Shown here one piece after another: positions 35,946 through 44,869 of a stretch of DNA of 64,000 nucleotides. The DNA is taken from positions 4,349,001 to 4,413,000 of the forward strand of contig NZ_CP015199.1 of NCBI RefSeq assembly GCF_001648155.1, read 5' to 3'. Source of the stretch: Chryseobacterium glaciei. Lineage in GTDB: Bacteria > Bacteroidota > Bacteroidia > Flavobacteriales > Weeksellaceae. A program made the position numbers and the translations under genes. Every line of letters starts with the position of its first letter. The first letter of the stretch is position 1. Under the pieces are notes generated by a model. The model saw only the letters and a list, made by a program, of their open reading frames with translations. It searched no databases and had not been told where the DNA came from.

Positions 35946-35964
35946 TGATCTACTTTTATTTGAA

Positions 35965-36411
35965 ATGACAAAAGACGATCTGCTTCACAGAGCAATAAAA
36001 ATAGCCGATAAGGCACATAAAGGCCAAACAGACAAATATCACGCTCCATACATTGCTCACGTTATGCGAGTGATGGAATATGGTAAAACAATGGATGAAA
36101 AGATCGTAGGCGTACTTCACGACGTTGTAGAAGATCATCCTGTAGAATTCAGTTTGGATTATTTACGAGATCAAGGTTTTCCGGAATATATTATTTTCGC
36201 GATCAGTTGTCTTACAAAATTCGATCCTGATGAAGAGTATGACGATTTTGTAAAAAGAACCGAAAGATCTCCTTTGGCTGTAGCTGTAAAACTTAATGAC
36301 CTTCGTGATAATATGGATCTTCGCAGAGTAAACCGCGAACTTCTTCCTAAGGATATTAAAAGATTTAATAAATATTTAAAAGCTTATCATTATTTGGTTG
36401 ATAAATATTAA
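35965..36411 (+). CDS. SpoT-like HD-domain hydrolase
   Basis: A 148-residue single HD domain. HRAIKIADKAHKGQTDKYHAPY with the first His, VLHDVVEDHP with the HD pair, and VAVKLNDLRDNMDLRR, together resembling the (p)ppGpp hydrolase half of RelA/SpoT. No synthetase or TGS domain follows. It may hydrolyse (p)ppGpp or another nucleotide; the substrate is not proven. Free-standing gene. Confidence 0.75.
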   Translation: MTKDDLLHRAIKIADKAHKGQTDKYHAPYIAHVMRVMEYGKTMDEKIVGVLHDVVEDHPVEFSLDYLRDQGFPEYIIFAISCLTKFDPDEEYDDFVKRTERSPLAVAVKLNDLRDNMDLRRVNRELLPKDIKRFNKYLKAYHYLVDKY

Positions 36412-36488
36412 AAATATAATTTTCCCTTACATTCTATTGAATCTAAGGAGGATTTGTTTTATTTTCAGTTAAAAAAAGAAATTTATTT

Positions 36489-37205
36489 TTAATCCGCTCC
36501 CGGATAATCAAACGTTTTCACAGGATGGTTTGTTCCGTCGATATTGATATTTAATGCAAGATAAATGAAATGAAAATTTTGGTTTCCAGATGCATTAAAT
36601 TCTCTTTGCCAAAGATATCCTGCTGCAATTCCGAAATTATTGTCAATCTGATAACCACCTCCCGCATAGACTCTATTCCTTGCGAAAGTAGGTTTCATCG
36701 GGCTTACAAGGAAAATTTCGTTGTACACATTCGCGAAAACCGTTCCTTTTTTAACCTCTTTTGAGTTTAAAGGAACACTTACATTCAATCGGTAACGGTA
36801 ACGCATTCTTTGGGAATTTTTATCCGTTTGAGGTTCATGAAACCAAGATTTCTCAACACGAAAACGGTTTTCAAATTTTACTACACCTTTTTTAATGTCA
36901 ATCACATCCTGTAACCATACCCTGAATTCTTCCTTATTGATGGCGTGGTCTTTATAGGTCGCATATCTTCCTAATCCAACAAAAGGCTTGTGATTTTTAG
37001 TAAGATTATATCCTAGCCCACCTTTTATTTCGTAATAATCAGGATAAGTATAATCTTCAATACTTCTTATCTGACCTTCCGCATATAGGAAAAATTTTGG
37101 ATGAAATTTATAAGTCAGGGTCAGCGCATTGAAGCTTGAAATATGTTCTTGAGCTTTAAAAAATGTTAGACTTAATAGTAAACTGAGACTTAAAAAGAGT
37201 TTCAT
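36489..37205 (-). CDS. DUF2490 outer-membrane beta-barrel-like protein
   Basis: A 238-residue protein with a signal peptide (KLFLSLSLLLSLTFFKA) and repeating amphipathic strands such as FFLYAEGQIRSIEDYTY, FENRFRVEKSWF and RMRYRYRLNVSVPL. This is the DUF2490 pattern, thought to be an outer-membrane barrel of unknown function. It lies 85 bp downstream of the TonB-dependent receptor gene on the same strand and may be co-transcribed. Confidence 0.8.
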   Translation of the reverse strand: MKLFLSLSLLLSLTFFKAQEHISSFNALTLTYKFHPKFFLYAEGQIRSIEDYTYPDYYEIKGGLGYNLTKNHKPFVGLGRYATYKDHAINKEEFRVWLQDVIDIKKGVVKFENRFRVEKSWFHEPQTDKNSQRMRYRYRLNVSVPLNSKEVKKGTVFANVYNEIFLVSPMKPTFARNRVYAGGGYQIDNNFGIAAGYLWQREFNASGNQNFHFIYLALNINIDGTNHPVKTFDYPGAD

Positions 37206-37290
37206 CTAAAAAAATTTTTGCAAATGTAATTGAATTAATATTAGATTAACAATTTTGTAACATTAACTTTAATTCATTCTCAGTTAACAT

Positions 37291-39102
37291 TTACTTAATA
37301 TTGATATTGTATGAGAAACCAACGTGAAACCACCTGTTAGGCATATTTACACCGAATGTTTCAGTGTATTCTGTATTGGTAACATTATTAATTAAAACGT
37401 ACACAGAAAAGTCTTTTTTAACAAAACTTAATTTTTCATCTAAAAGATTATAACTACCTAGATTTAGCCTGTCGTTGTATCTGTAAACGAGTTCGTTTGT
37501 AAAGTTTTTAAGGAATTTTGTTTCTAATTTAGCAATAAACTGATGTTTTAAGTTATCCAAAACATATCTTGAAACAAAATCATTGGAAGCATTAAATTTA
37601 TTATCAAGATAAGTATATCCAACAGTATATTTTAACCAATCTAAAACTCGGTGATCAAGCTCTGCTTCTACTCCTTTTATAGTTGTATCTCCTACATTTT
37701 GAGCATACCAGATCGGATCATTTAAAGAAGCTTTAACCCAATCAATAGAGTTATTGGCTCCTCTTAAAAATCCACTTACTTTAGCTAAGATATTTTTATT
37801 TTGAAACTGATATCCAATTTCTGAGTAAACAGCACTTTCAGGAGTTAAATTAACATTTCCCTGCTCTGTTTTACTTACATAATAAAGATCTGTAAAGGTC
37901 GGAACTCTGTGAACTTTTGAAATATTTCCGTAGATTTTATTGTTTGGATCGAAGTTATAGCCTACATCCAGTCCCGGGTAGAAGAAATTTCCTTCATTAG
38001 AATAGTTTGCCCAGGAAACTCCCGGTGTAATATTTAATTTTTTGTCTAATAAAGAAAAATGATGTTCGAAAAAGACCTGAGAAACAAAACGGTTTCTGTT
38101 TCCTAAATTATTACTCGCCAAAAATTCTTTTCTCAATTCAACACCAATGCCAGTCGTTCCCAACCCCCATTGATAGCTGGAATTTACTTCACCACCCACA
38201 TTATTTCCGATGTGCATGTTTCTGTAAATTTCAGGTTTTTCACGGTTAAAAAGGTACATATCCTGTCCTCTTCTCCAATATACATTTGAGTTTAATCTGA
38301 ACCTTCCAAACGTTTGCTGATGAGCCAAACTTACGACAGAAGCCTGAACTTCTTCATACTGCTCAGTTGCCAGCGGAGACGAATAAAAACCATTCGCGCC
38401 AAATTTTTTCTCTGAAAAACCAGCCTGTAACTTAATATCTCCGTCTTTTATAGCCAATCTACTCTGATAGAAAACATTTCTGATCTCATAATCCGTATTA
38501 TGCATATATCCCTCTGATGAAGCAGAATTAGCCTGAATGGAGTTTGAGAATTTTTCAGTTCCGATACTTGCATTTAATCCTAAGCCATAGGTTTCGTAAT
38601 CTCCACCTTCAGCGCTAATTTTAACTCTTTTTCCGAGATTTATTTTAGTAATGATATTGATCGCTCCGGCATAGGCATTTTGACCAAATCTCCTTGCTGC
38701 AGGGCCTTTTATCACTTCAATTCTTTCAACATCATCCAAATCTACAGGAATATTCATAGAATTATGACCTGTTTGGGAATCATTCATTCTGATTCCGTTT
38801 AAAAGCAAAAGAACTTGTTCAAAAGAGCTTCCACGGAAACCGATATCACTCTGTACACCATTCGCTCCTCTTCTTCTGATATCCATTCCGGGAATTTGCT
38901 GAAGAATTTCATCAATGCTTTTTGCAGGAGAATTTATAATATCCGCTTTTGTAATAATGGTAATATTTTGGTTGGCACTTTTATATGGTGTTGAAATAAA
39001 TTTACCTTGTACAGCGATGGTATCAATATCGGTTGTTTTTTCCTGTGCCTGAGCGAAAAGCATCGTTCCAAGAAAAAAAACACTTCCTACTTTTTTAATC
39101 AT
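37291..39102 (-). CDS. TonB-dependent outer-membrane receptor
   Basis: A 603-residue receptor with a signal peptide (to about residue 19), a plug domain (ITIITKADIINSPAKSIDEI, LLLNGIRMNDSQTGHN, RIEVIKGPAARRFGQNAYAGAI) and a 22-strand-type barrel ending in WFHVGFSYNINIK. No carboxypeptidase-like N-terminal domain and no SusD partner are present, so it is a small BtuB/siderophore-type receptor rather than a glycan receptor. Ligand unknown; no cobalamin or TPP riboswitch was seen upstream. Confidence 0.9.
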   Translation of the reverse strand: MIKKVGSVFFLGTMLFAQAQEKTTDIDTIAVQGKFISTPYKSANQNITIITKADIINSPAKSIDEILQQIPGMDIRRRGANGVQSDIGFRGSSFEQVLLLLNGIRMNDSQTGHNSMNIPVDLDDVERIEVIKGPAARRFGQNAYAGAINIITKINLGKRVKISAEGGDYETYGLGLNASIGTEKFSNSIQANSASSEGYMHNTDYEIRNVFYQSRLAIKDGDIKLQAGFSEKKFGANGFYSSPLATEQYEEVQASVVSLAHQQTFGRFRLNSNVYWRRGQDMYLFNREKPEIYRNMHIGNNVGGEVNSSYQWGLGTTGIGVELRKEFLASNNLGNRNRFVSQVFFEHHFSLLDKKLNITPGVSWANYSNEGNFFYPGLDVGYNFDPNNKIYGNISKVHRVPTFTDLYYVSKTEQGNVNLTPESAVYSEIGYQFQNKNILAKVSGFLRGANNSIDWVKASLNDPIWYAQNVGDTTIKGVEAELDHRVLDWLKYTVGYTYLDNKFNASNDFVSRYVLDNLKHQFIAKLETKFLKNFTNELVYRYNDRLNLGSYNLLDEKLSFVKKDFSVYVLINNVTNTEYTETFGVNMPNRWFHVGFSYNINIK

Positions 39103-39192
39103 GTCTTATCAGAATTATCTTCAGTTAGTTTTTTGCAGATTAGCAAGCCCAAAAATAACAGAGATAATCAAGACAGGCAAATGATAGTTGTC

Positions 39193-39222
39193 ATAAAAAA
39201 AAGATGCAGAAAACTGCATCTT
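39193..39222 (-). terminator. Terminator upstream of the TonB receptor gene
   Basis: On the minus strand AAGATGCAG-TTTT-CTGCATCTT with a following run of T. It ends a transcript that would come from the region of the 16-codon micro-ORF at 39245-39295, 90 bp before the receptor start, so it could also act as an attenuator. Confidence 0.8.
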
Positions 39223-39244
39223 TAGACTTTTTGGGAAGTAAATT

Positions 39245-39295
39245 CTATCTTTTTCTCATTAAATGTGTAACTAGATCTCTGAATAATTTTCTCAT
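39245..39295 (-). CDS. Candidate 16-residue micro-ORF
   Basis: ATG to TAG encodes MRKLFRDLVTHLMRKR, a basic amphipathic peptide. A promoter-like TTTTG with TAAAATTG about 19 bp later lies upstream and a strong terminator lies 22 bp downstream. The unit could be a leader peptide, a small protein or a small RNA. The rest of the 482-bp gap 39103-39584 is AT-rich, and a reading at 39494-39685 on the minus strand is antisense to uvrA and not credible. Confidence 0.35.
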   Translation of the reverse strand: MRKLFRDLVTHLMRKR

Positions 39296-39559
39296 TTCTA
39301 TATTACATATTTATGAATACAATTTTAAATAATTTTAATATACAAAACAATACCAAAATGAAAAAACATGATGAAAATAGCAAAATTTAACATTAGCGCT
39401 CAATGATATGCTATGAATATTATTTTTTGGTTGATGATTGTTTAATTTTTCCTTCTGAATTTGTAACGTATTTCAGCCCTAAAAATCAGCATCCTATTTA
39501 AATAGATTCTTTGAATGATAATGAAACATTTCTCGGTAAAATTTTCCGTTTAAAATTCG

Positions 39560-39567
39560 TAATTTTG
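39560..39567 (+). promoter_or_regulatory. -7 box of uvrA
   Basis: TAATTTTG, a full TAnnTTTG match, 17 bp before the ATG of uvrA. No clear -33 TTTG. Confidence 0.55.
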
Positions 39568-39584
39568 TTAGTCTTAAATTTACT

Positions 39585-42377
39585 ATGGCTTCAACAACAG
39601 AAATAGATATAAAAAAACAGGTTTTTGTTAAAAACGCACACCTTAACAACCTGAAACATATAGATGTATTAATCCCGAAAAACAAGCTTATTGTTATTAC
39701 GGGAGTTTCCGGAAGCGGAAAATCATCTTTGGCTTTCGATACGATCTATGCTGAAGGGCAAAGAAGATATGTCGAGAGTTTAAGCTCTTATGCACGTCAG
39801 TTTTTGGGTAAATTAGAAAAACCAAAAGTTGACGATATTAAGGGTTTAGCTCCATCCATCGCCATTCAGCAGAAAGTAATTTCTTCCAATCCGCGTTCTA
39901 CAGTAGGAACTTCTACTGAGATCTACGATTATATGAAACTTTTATTCGCAAGGATCGGGAAAACATTTTCTCCGGTTTCGGGTGAAGAAGTGAAAAAAGA
40001 TTCGGTGACGGATGTGATAGATTTTATTAAATCATCAAAAAAAGATACTTCTTTCTTATTGCTTACCCCATTGGAATATGACGTTGCCAATTTCAATGAA
40101 ACTTTAAATGTCTTAAAAGTTGCAGGTTTTACAAGACTGGAGATCAACGGAAACGTTGCCGGAATTGAAGATCTGGAAAGTTTTGGTTTCGTTCCCGAAA
40201 AAGGAATGGCCATCAATTTGGTGATCGATCGTTTTTCTTACGAAGAGGACGAAAGTTTTCTTCAAAGATTGGCAGATTCTATCCAGATGGCTTTTTATGA
40301 AGGCAGAGGTCATTGCGCCCTTAAAAATATTGAAACAGAAAGTGTAAAAGAATTCTCCAACAAATTCGAATTGGATGGAATGGAATTTCTTGAACCCAAC
40401 GTTCATTTTTTCAGTTTTAATAATCCTTATGGAGCTTGTCCGACTTGTGAAGGTTACGGAAAAGTGATTGGAATTGATGAAGATTTAGTGATTCCAAATA
40501 AAGCATTATCCATTTTTGAAGATACAGTGGCTTCCTGGAAAGGAGAAACCATGAGCGAATGGAAGAAAGATTTCATTAAAAAAGCAAAGGATTTCCCTAT
40601 TCATAAGCCTTATCATCAATTATCAAAAGAACAGAAAAATTATCTTTGGAAAGGTGACGGAAGCAGCAGTTTTCCATCGCTTAATAATTTCTTCAAAATG
40701 CTTGAGGAAAATTTATATAAAATTCAATACCGTGTCATGCTTTCCCGTTACAGAGGAAAAACGCTTTGTCCGACTTGTGAAGGTTTGAGACTGCGTGAAG
40801 AAACGAGCTGGGTAAAAATTGACGGTCACAATATTCAATCGGTTATTGAACTTCCTTTAGATGAATTATTTCCTTTGATTGAAAGCTTCAAACTGTCTGA
40901 TCACGATAAAGAAGTTGCGAAAAGATTATTATACGAAATCACAACCCGTATTGAGTTTTTATTGAAGGTTGGTTTGGGATATTTAACGATAAACAGAACT
41001 TCAAATACACTTTCCGGTGGTGAAAGTCAGAGAATTAACTTAGCAACGAGTTTAGGAAGTTCTTTGGTGGGTTCAATTTATATTTTGGATGAACCATCAA
41101 TTGGATTACACTCAAGAGATACTGAAAATTTAATTGGTGTTTTAAAAAATCTTCGGGATCTTGGAAATACCGTAATCGTTGTTGAGCATGATGAAGATGT
41201 GATGAGAGCAGCCGATTATATCATCGATATTGGTCCGGAAGCGGGTTATCTTGGTGGTGAACTGGTATTTGCAGGAGATTACAAGCAGTTGAAAAATGCT
41301 GATACGCTTACTTCTAAATATTTGACAGGAAGATTGGAAATCGAAGTTCCTGCAAAACGTAGAAAAGCAAAAGAATGGATTCATATAAAAGGTGCGAGAC
41401 AAAATAACCTTAAAAATATAGATGTTGACGTTCCGTTGGAAAGTTTGGTTGTAATTTCAGGAGTTTCAGGAAGTGGAAAATCTACTTTAATGAAAGAAAT
41501 TCTTACGAATGACATACAGATTCAGCTTGGAATGGGCGGAAAAAAAGGAGATTACGACTCTGTAGAATTCCCGAAAAAATTAATCAAAAATATTGAATTA
41601 ATTGATCAAAATCCTATCGGAAAATCATCCCGTTCAAATCCTGTAACGTATTTGAAGGCTTATGACGACATCAGAGATCTTTTTGCTAAACAGAAAGTAT
41701 CAAAAATGATGGGTTACAAGCCTAAACACTTCTCTTTCAACGTTGACGGCGGAAGATGTGATGAATGTAAAGGTGAAGGGGTGATCAATGTTTCGATGCA
41801 GTTCATGGCAGATATCGAGCTTGAATGTGAAGTTTGTAAAGGAACCCGTTTTAAAAACGAAATTCTGGAAGTGAGATTCGATGAGAAAAACATTTCAGAT
41901 ATTCTTCACATGACGGTTGATGAATCACTAGAATTTTTCAAAGAAAATAAAGAAGAAAAGATCGTCACCAAATTAAGACCTTTACAAGAAGTTGGTTTGG
42001 GATATTTACAGTTGGGACAAAGCTCTTCTACTCTTTCCGGAGGTGAGGCGCAGCGTGTAAAATTGGCTTCTTTCCTTGTGAAAGGCGTTACCACAGACAA
42101 GACTTTATTTATTTTTGATGAACCATCAACAGGTTTGCATTTCCACGATATTCAAAAATTATTGAAATCTTTACAGGCTTTGATCGATCTTGGACATTCT
42201 GTGATTGTTATTGAACATCAACCCGACATTATAAAATCTGCCGACCATATTATCGATATCGGTCCGGAAGCCGGGAAATACGGTGGTGAAGTGGTTTTCA
42301 CAGGAACACCGGAAGAATTAGCAAAAAATAAAAAGTCTCACACAGCGAAGTATATTAAAGAAAAGCTGGAGCAGTAA
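39585..42377 (+). CDS. uvrA: Excinuclease ABC subunit A
   Basis: A 930-residue UvrA, the damage-sensing ATPase of nucleotide excision repair. Two ABC modules: Walker [10 protein letters not shown] near residue 40 and again GVSGSGKST near 627; signatures LSGGESQR and LSGGEAQR; two ILDEP/FDEP Walker B motifs. Zinc-binding Cys pairs CPTC (twice) and CDEC/CEVC are present, so the zinc fingers are intact. Works with UvrB and UvrC, which are elsewhere. Confidence 0.96.
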   Translation: MASTTEIDIKKQVFVKNAHLNNLKHIDVLIPKNKLIVITGVSGSGKSSLAFDTIYAEGQRRYVESLSSYARQFLGKLEKPKVDDIKGLAPSIAIQQKVISSNPRSTVGTSTEIYDYMKLLFARIGKTFSPVSGEEVKKDSVTDVIDFIKSSKKDTSFLLLTPLEYDVANFNETLNVLKVAGFTRLEINGNVAGIEDLESFGFVPEKGMAINLVIDRFSYEEDESFLQRLADSIQMAFYEGRGHCALKNIETESVKEFSNKFELDGMEFLEPNVHFFSFNNPYGACPTCEGYGKVIGIDEDLVIPNKALSIFEDTVASWKGETMSEWKKDFIKKAKDFPIHKPYHQLSKEQKNYLWKGDGSSSFPSLNNFFKMLEENLYKIQYRVMLSRYRGKTLCPTCEGLRLREETSWVKIDGHNIQSVIELPLDELFPLIESFKLSDHDKEVAKRLLYEITTRIEFLLKVGLGYLTINRTSNTLSGGESQRINLATSLGSSLVGSIYILDEPSIGLHSRDTENLIGVLKNLRDLGNTVIVVEHDEDVMRAADYIIDIGPEAGYLGGELVFAGDYKQLKNADTLTSKYLTGRLEIEVPAKRRKAKEWIHIKGARQNNLKNIDVDVPLESLVVISGVSGSGKSTLMKEILTNDIQIQLGMGGKKGDYDSVEFPKKLIKNIELIDQNPIGKSSRSNPVTYLKAYDDIRDLFAKQKVSKMMGYKPKHFSFNVDGGRCDECKGEGVINVSMQFMADIELECEVCKGTRFKNEILEVRFDEKNISDILHMTVDESLEFFKENKEEKIVTKLRPLQEVGLGYLQLGQSSSTLSGGEAQRVKLASFLVKGVTTDKTLFIFDEPSTGLHFHDIQKLLKSLQALIDLGHSVIVIEHQPDIIKSADHIIDIGPEAGKYGGEVVFTGTPEELAKNKKSHTAKYIKEKLEQ

Positions 42378-42383
42378 AATATA

Positions 42384-42418
42384 AATAGAGCGTCAAATTG
42401 ACGCTCTATTTTTTTTGT
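42384..42418 (+). terminator. Terminator of uvrA
   Basis: Thirteen-base perfect arms (AATAGAGCGTCAA and complement) almost without loop, followed by eight T. Confidence 0.9.
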
Positions 42419-42420
42419 TT

Positions 42421-42553
42421 TAAACACTAATAGCGCAAATATTTTTCACGAATGTTCACAAATTAATTTATTGTGTTTTAATAAAAAAAATATTTTCTAA
42501 GAGCTTTAAAATTGTGTTATTTGTGAAAGAATTAGTGAAATTCGTGTTTAGAA
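42421..42553. repeat. TTTGTGAA-type inverted repeat pair
   Basis: The left part (CACGAATGTTCACAAATTAA, read in complement) and right part TTATTTGTGAAAGAATTAG share TTTGTGAA and GTGAAA words in inverted order and bound an AT-rich core. It may be a dispersed intergenic repeat; similarity is imperfect. Confidence 0.4.
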
Positions 42554-42556
42554 AAA

Positions 42557-43192
42557 TTAAATATTATACAAAAACGGACTTCGTTTAATAAAAGTTGTAT
42601 CCTCAATCTGAGAAACCAAAAACTCAGATAAATCTGTAGCACTGATTTTTTCTCCTTTACAATCTTCTAAACTTGTGTCTACAGGAAAACTATCCGAAGT
42701 CGGAATGATCAATGGAAGTCTTACTAACGTCCAGTCAAGTTTACAGTTTACAAGAATTTCGTATTCATCCTGTTTGTCTTTTGTTGTTTTTGGGTAGTTT
42801 TCATACATCCAGTTTGTTGCCATTTTTACCTTATCATTTTTATGATCAAAAGGCGTGTCAACATTCAGACCTGTGATGGCGATATATCTTGTGATTCCGT
42901 GTGAATTCATCGACTGTATCACATTTTTTGTAGCATCTGTGAATATTGACTTCTCTCCTATTGGCTGTCCAATTTTGCTGATCACAGCACTGCAATCTTT
43001 GATGAGCTGATCAACTGCTTCAAAATCTCTTGCATCGCCTTTTATGATTTCAATCAAAGGATTTTTTAAGGTGAAATTTTCAGGGTTTCGAAGTAATAAT
43101 TTGATGGGATATCCCTTTTCTAAAAGATTTTGAACAAGATATTTTCCGGATTTTCCTGTTCCACCAATAACGGCAATTTTATTTGTTTTCAT
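42557..43192 (-). CDS. NAD(P)-binding NmrA-like/atypical SDR protein
   Basis: A 211-residue Rossmann-fold protein. The dinucleotide motif is IAVIGGTGKSGKYLVQNLL, followed by RNPENFTL and IEIIKGDARDFEAVDQ. The Tyr-x-x-x-Lys active site of classical dehydrogenases is not evident, as in NmrA-like and atypical SDR members. The start at 43192 (MKTNKIAVIG) places the motif at the N-terminus as usual. Substrate unknown. Confidence 0.82.
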   Translation of the reverse strand: MKTNKIAVIGGTGKSGKYLVQNLLEKGYPIKLLLRNPENFTLKNPLIEIIKGDARDFEAVDQLIKDCSAVISKIGQPIGEKSIFTDATKNVIQSMNSHGITRYIAITGLNVDTPFDHKNDKVKMATNWMYENYPKTTKDKQDEYEILVNCKLDWTLVRLPLIIPTSDSFPVDTSLEDCKGEKISATDLSEFLVSQIEDTTFIKRSPFLYNI

Positions 43193-43400
43193 AATGATCT
43201 CTTTATTTGTGGTAATTAGCAAGCCATAAAACAGCGATGTGCTTTTACCTTTTAATTTTAATGTAATAGATTATTTGGGCTCAGAAAATTTGAACCTTAA
43301 AGTTTCAAGCCAAAAGAAATTGTGCTTGAATAAATTGTAATATTTATAAAGAGATATTAATGGAATAAAATTAGGACTTTTTTCGTGATATAGAAAGCTT

Positions 43401-43408
43401 TATCTTTG
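43401..43408 (+). promoter_or_regulatory. -7 box of the hydrolase lipoprotein gene
   Basis: TATCTTTG, a full TAnnTTTG match, 55 bp before the ATG at 43464. Confidence 0.5.
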
Positions 43409-43463
43409 ATTTTAAAATTTAATATAATCTTTAGGACTTCCAAAAAACATTTTTACCATAACC

Positions 43464-44234
43464 ATGAAACTTAAAACACTCTCTTTTCTTTTATTAACTG
43501 TATTCATATTCAGTTGTTCTTCAAAAAAGAATATCGAACCAAATCTTAATTATGAAGTAAAGCTAGATACGCTTACAATGCTTGATCAATCAAGGAACAG
43601 AAAAATTCCTGTAGCCTATTTTAGTCCGAAAACGGATAAAAAAATCGCCAATCAGCAGGTTATTATTTTCAGTCACGGATACGGTGCGAATCACGGTGGA
43701 GATTATTTATTGTATTCTTATCTCACGGAAAAATTAGCTTCCAAGGGATATTTTGTAGTGAGTATTCAGCATGAATTACCAACGGATGAATTAATTCCTT
43801 CCGGTGGAATTCCACAAGTTGTAAGAATGCCTTTCTGGAAACGCGGTACAGAAAATATTTTATTTGTTTTGAATGAATTAAAAAAGTCTAAGCCCGAACT
43901 CGATTATAAACATGTAACTATGATCGGACATTCAAATGGAGCTGACATGACTGCTTTATTTGCCAATAAACATCCGGATATGGTCTATAAAATTATTACG
44001 ATGGATAACAGAAGAATGTATCTTCCAAGAACATCAATTCCAAAAGTTTATACGTTACGTTCTAATGATTATCCTGCTGACGAAGGCGTTTTACCTACAA
44101 AAGGAGAGCAGGAAAAATATCATATTACGGTACAATTTACCAATATCAATCACGGAAAAATGGATAATAAAGGAAGTGAAGAAGAAAGAAAAGCGCTGAC
44201 CGATTTTGTGCTAAAATATCTTAATGAAAACTAG
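43464..44234 (+). CDS. Alpha/beta-hydrolase lipoprotein
   Basis: A 256-residue lipoprotein (lipobox FSC, Cys18) with an alpha/beta-hydrolase fold. The oxyanion region is IIFSHGYGANHGG, the nucleophile elbow is MIGHSNGAD (Ser157) and a late NINHGKMD offers the catalytic His. It is probably anchored at the periplasmic side or surface. It could be an esterase, lipase or peptidase; substrate unknown. Confidence 0.83.
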   Translation: MKLKTLSFLLLTVFIFSCSSKKNIEPNLNYEVKLDTLTMLDQSRNRKIPVAYFSPKTDKKIANQQVIIFSHGYGANHGGDYLLYSYLTEKLASKGYFVVSIQHELPTDELIPSGGIPQVVRMPFWKRGTENILFVLNELKKSKPELDYKHVTMIGHSNGADMTALFANKHPDMVYKIITMDNRRMYLPRTSIPKVYTLRSNDYPADEGVLPTKGEQEKYHITVQFTNINHGKMDNKGSEEERKALTDFVLKYLNEN

Positions 44235-44237
44235 CTA

Positions 44238-44271
44238 ACAAGTTATCCACAAAAAATTGTTGATAACTTGT
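44238..44271 (+). terminator. Stem-loop after the hydrolase gene
   Basis: ACAAGTTATC/GATAACTTGT outer stem with an inner ACAA/TTGT pair. The T run is weak (GAATTTTAAC). The left arm contains TTATCCACA, a DnaA-box word, but it is single. Confidence 0.55.
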
Positions 44272-44339
44272 GAATTTTAACATTAAATTTACACTTCGTA
44301 TTAAAATAATAGCTAAATTTACTATGTAATAAAACTGAA

Positions 44340-44402
44340 ATGAATTCTTTTTTTGCCTTTTTCAGCTTTGGAATTGCAATTAAATTTGAAATAAAAATTT
44401 AA
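44340..44402 (+). CDS. Candidate 20-residue micro-ORF abutting a terminator
   Basis: ATG to TAA encodes a 20-residue Phe/Ile-rich peptide beginning MNSFFAFFSFGIAIKF. The last two bases of the stop codon are the first two bases of the terminator stem at 44401. An AT-rich, promoter-like region precedes it. The compact unit could encode a small hydrophobic peptide or be a small RNA gene. Confidence 0.35.
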   Translation: MNSFFAFFSFGIAIKFEIKI

Positions 44403-44430
44403 GCACAGCATTGTCGGCTGTGCTTTTTTA
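44401..44430 (+). terminator. Strong terminator after the 20-codon micro-ORF
   Basis: AAGCACAGC/GCTGTGCTT perfect 9-bp stem with a 7-nt loop, then TTTTTA. Confidence 0.85.
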
Positions 44431-44469
44431 TTGTTGTCTAATTAAAAAAATGAGATGTATTTATCTACT

Positions 44470-44498
44470 GAATCCGCTTCTAAAGAGCGGATTCTTTT
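44470..44498 (+). terminator. Second terminator-like hairpin in the same gap
   Basis: GAATCCGCT/AGCGGATTC 9-bp perfect stem with a 7-nt loop followed by TTTTA. The gap 44235-44869 holds this, the micro-ORF unit and a pseudogene relic. Confidence 0.6.
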
Positions 44499-44509
44499 AT
44501 GTTGAATAT

Positions 44510-44744
44510 ATTTAATCTAAAGAATTCCCCGAGGCTTGCCTCGGCATTGATGGTGTAATCTTCTGTCTGTCCAGCTCTTAAGTTAGTAGATCCAGATTGA
44601 AATGACGAGGTATTGTTTGATGCTACCAAAAGTAACATTGGTGATCATATTGCTGTCTGCACCATATTAAAAAGTTGGCGAGCAATACTGTGCTTCAACA
44701 AGAGTGCAAAACGCAACAGCAGAAAGGATAAAAGTCTTCTTCAT
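44510..44744 (-). pseudogene. Relic of a GEVED-type secreted protein gene (N-terminal part)
   Basis: Reading on the minus strand from the ATG at 44744 gives a signal peptide (KKTFILSAVAFCTLVEAQ) and YCSPTF, then an in-frame TAA at 44667-44669, then YGADSNMITNVTFGSI in the same frame. A frame change near 44620 continues as NNTSSFQSGST and EDYTINA. This is the start of a GEVED-domain protein as seen in flavobacterial secreted proteins, broken by one stop and one frameshift and lacking the rest. A palindrome CCGAGGC/GCCTCGG at 44529-44544 sits at its truncated end. Confidence 0.7.
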
Positions 44745-44869
44745 TAATACTTATTTTTATTGAGATAAGTTTTTATCTATTTAGACTGAATAAAAATAAG
44801 AAAGGTGATGATATTTATCCGTTTATTGTGATTTACTTAAAAAAACAAATTATTTACATGCTTATTTGA

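Noticed and set aside
35923..35964. Longer start for the HD hydrolase
   Set aside because: A full -7 box lies inside it, so the mRNA should begin downstream.
36445..36452. AAGGAGGA, a strong Shine-Dalgarno-like word
   Set aside because: Only a 12-codon TTG frame follows, and this phylum rarely uses such sites.
39103..39584. Cobalamin or TPP riboswitch upstream of the TonB receptor
   Set aside because: No conserved core words of either riboswitch were seen on the minus strand.
39494..39685. Minus-strand frame of 63 codons overlapping the start of uvrA
   Set aside because: It is antisense to the strongly supported uvrA and its promoter.
44243..44251. TTATCCACA, identical to a DnaA box
   Set aside because: It is a single copy inside a hairpin, with no cluster, dnaA/dnaN neighbour or AT-rich unwinding pattern, so an origin is not supported.
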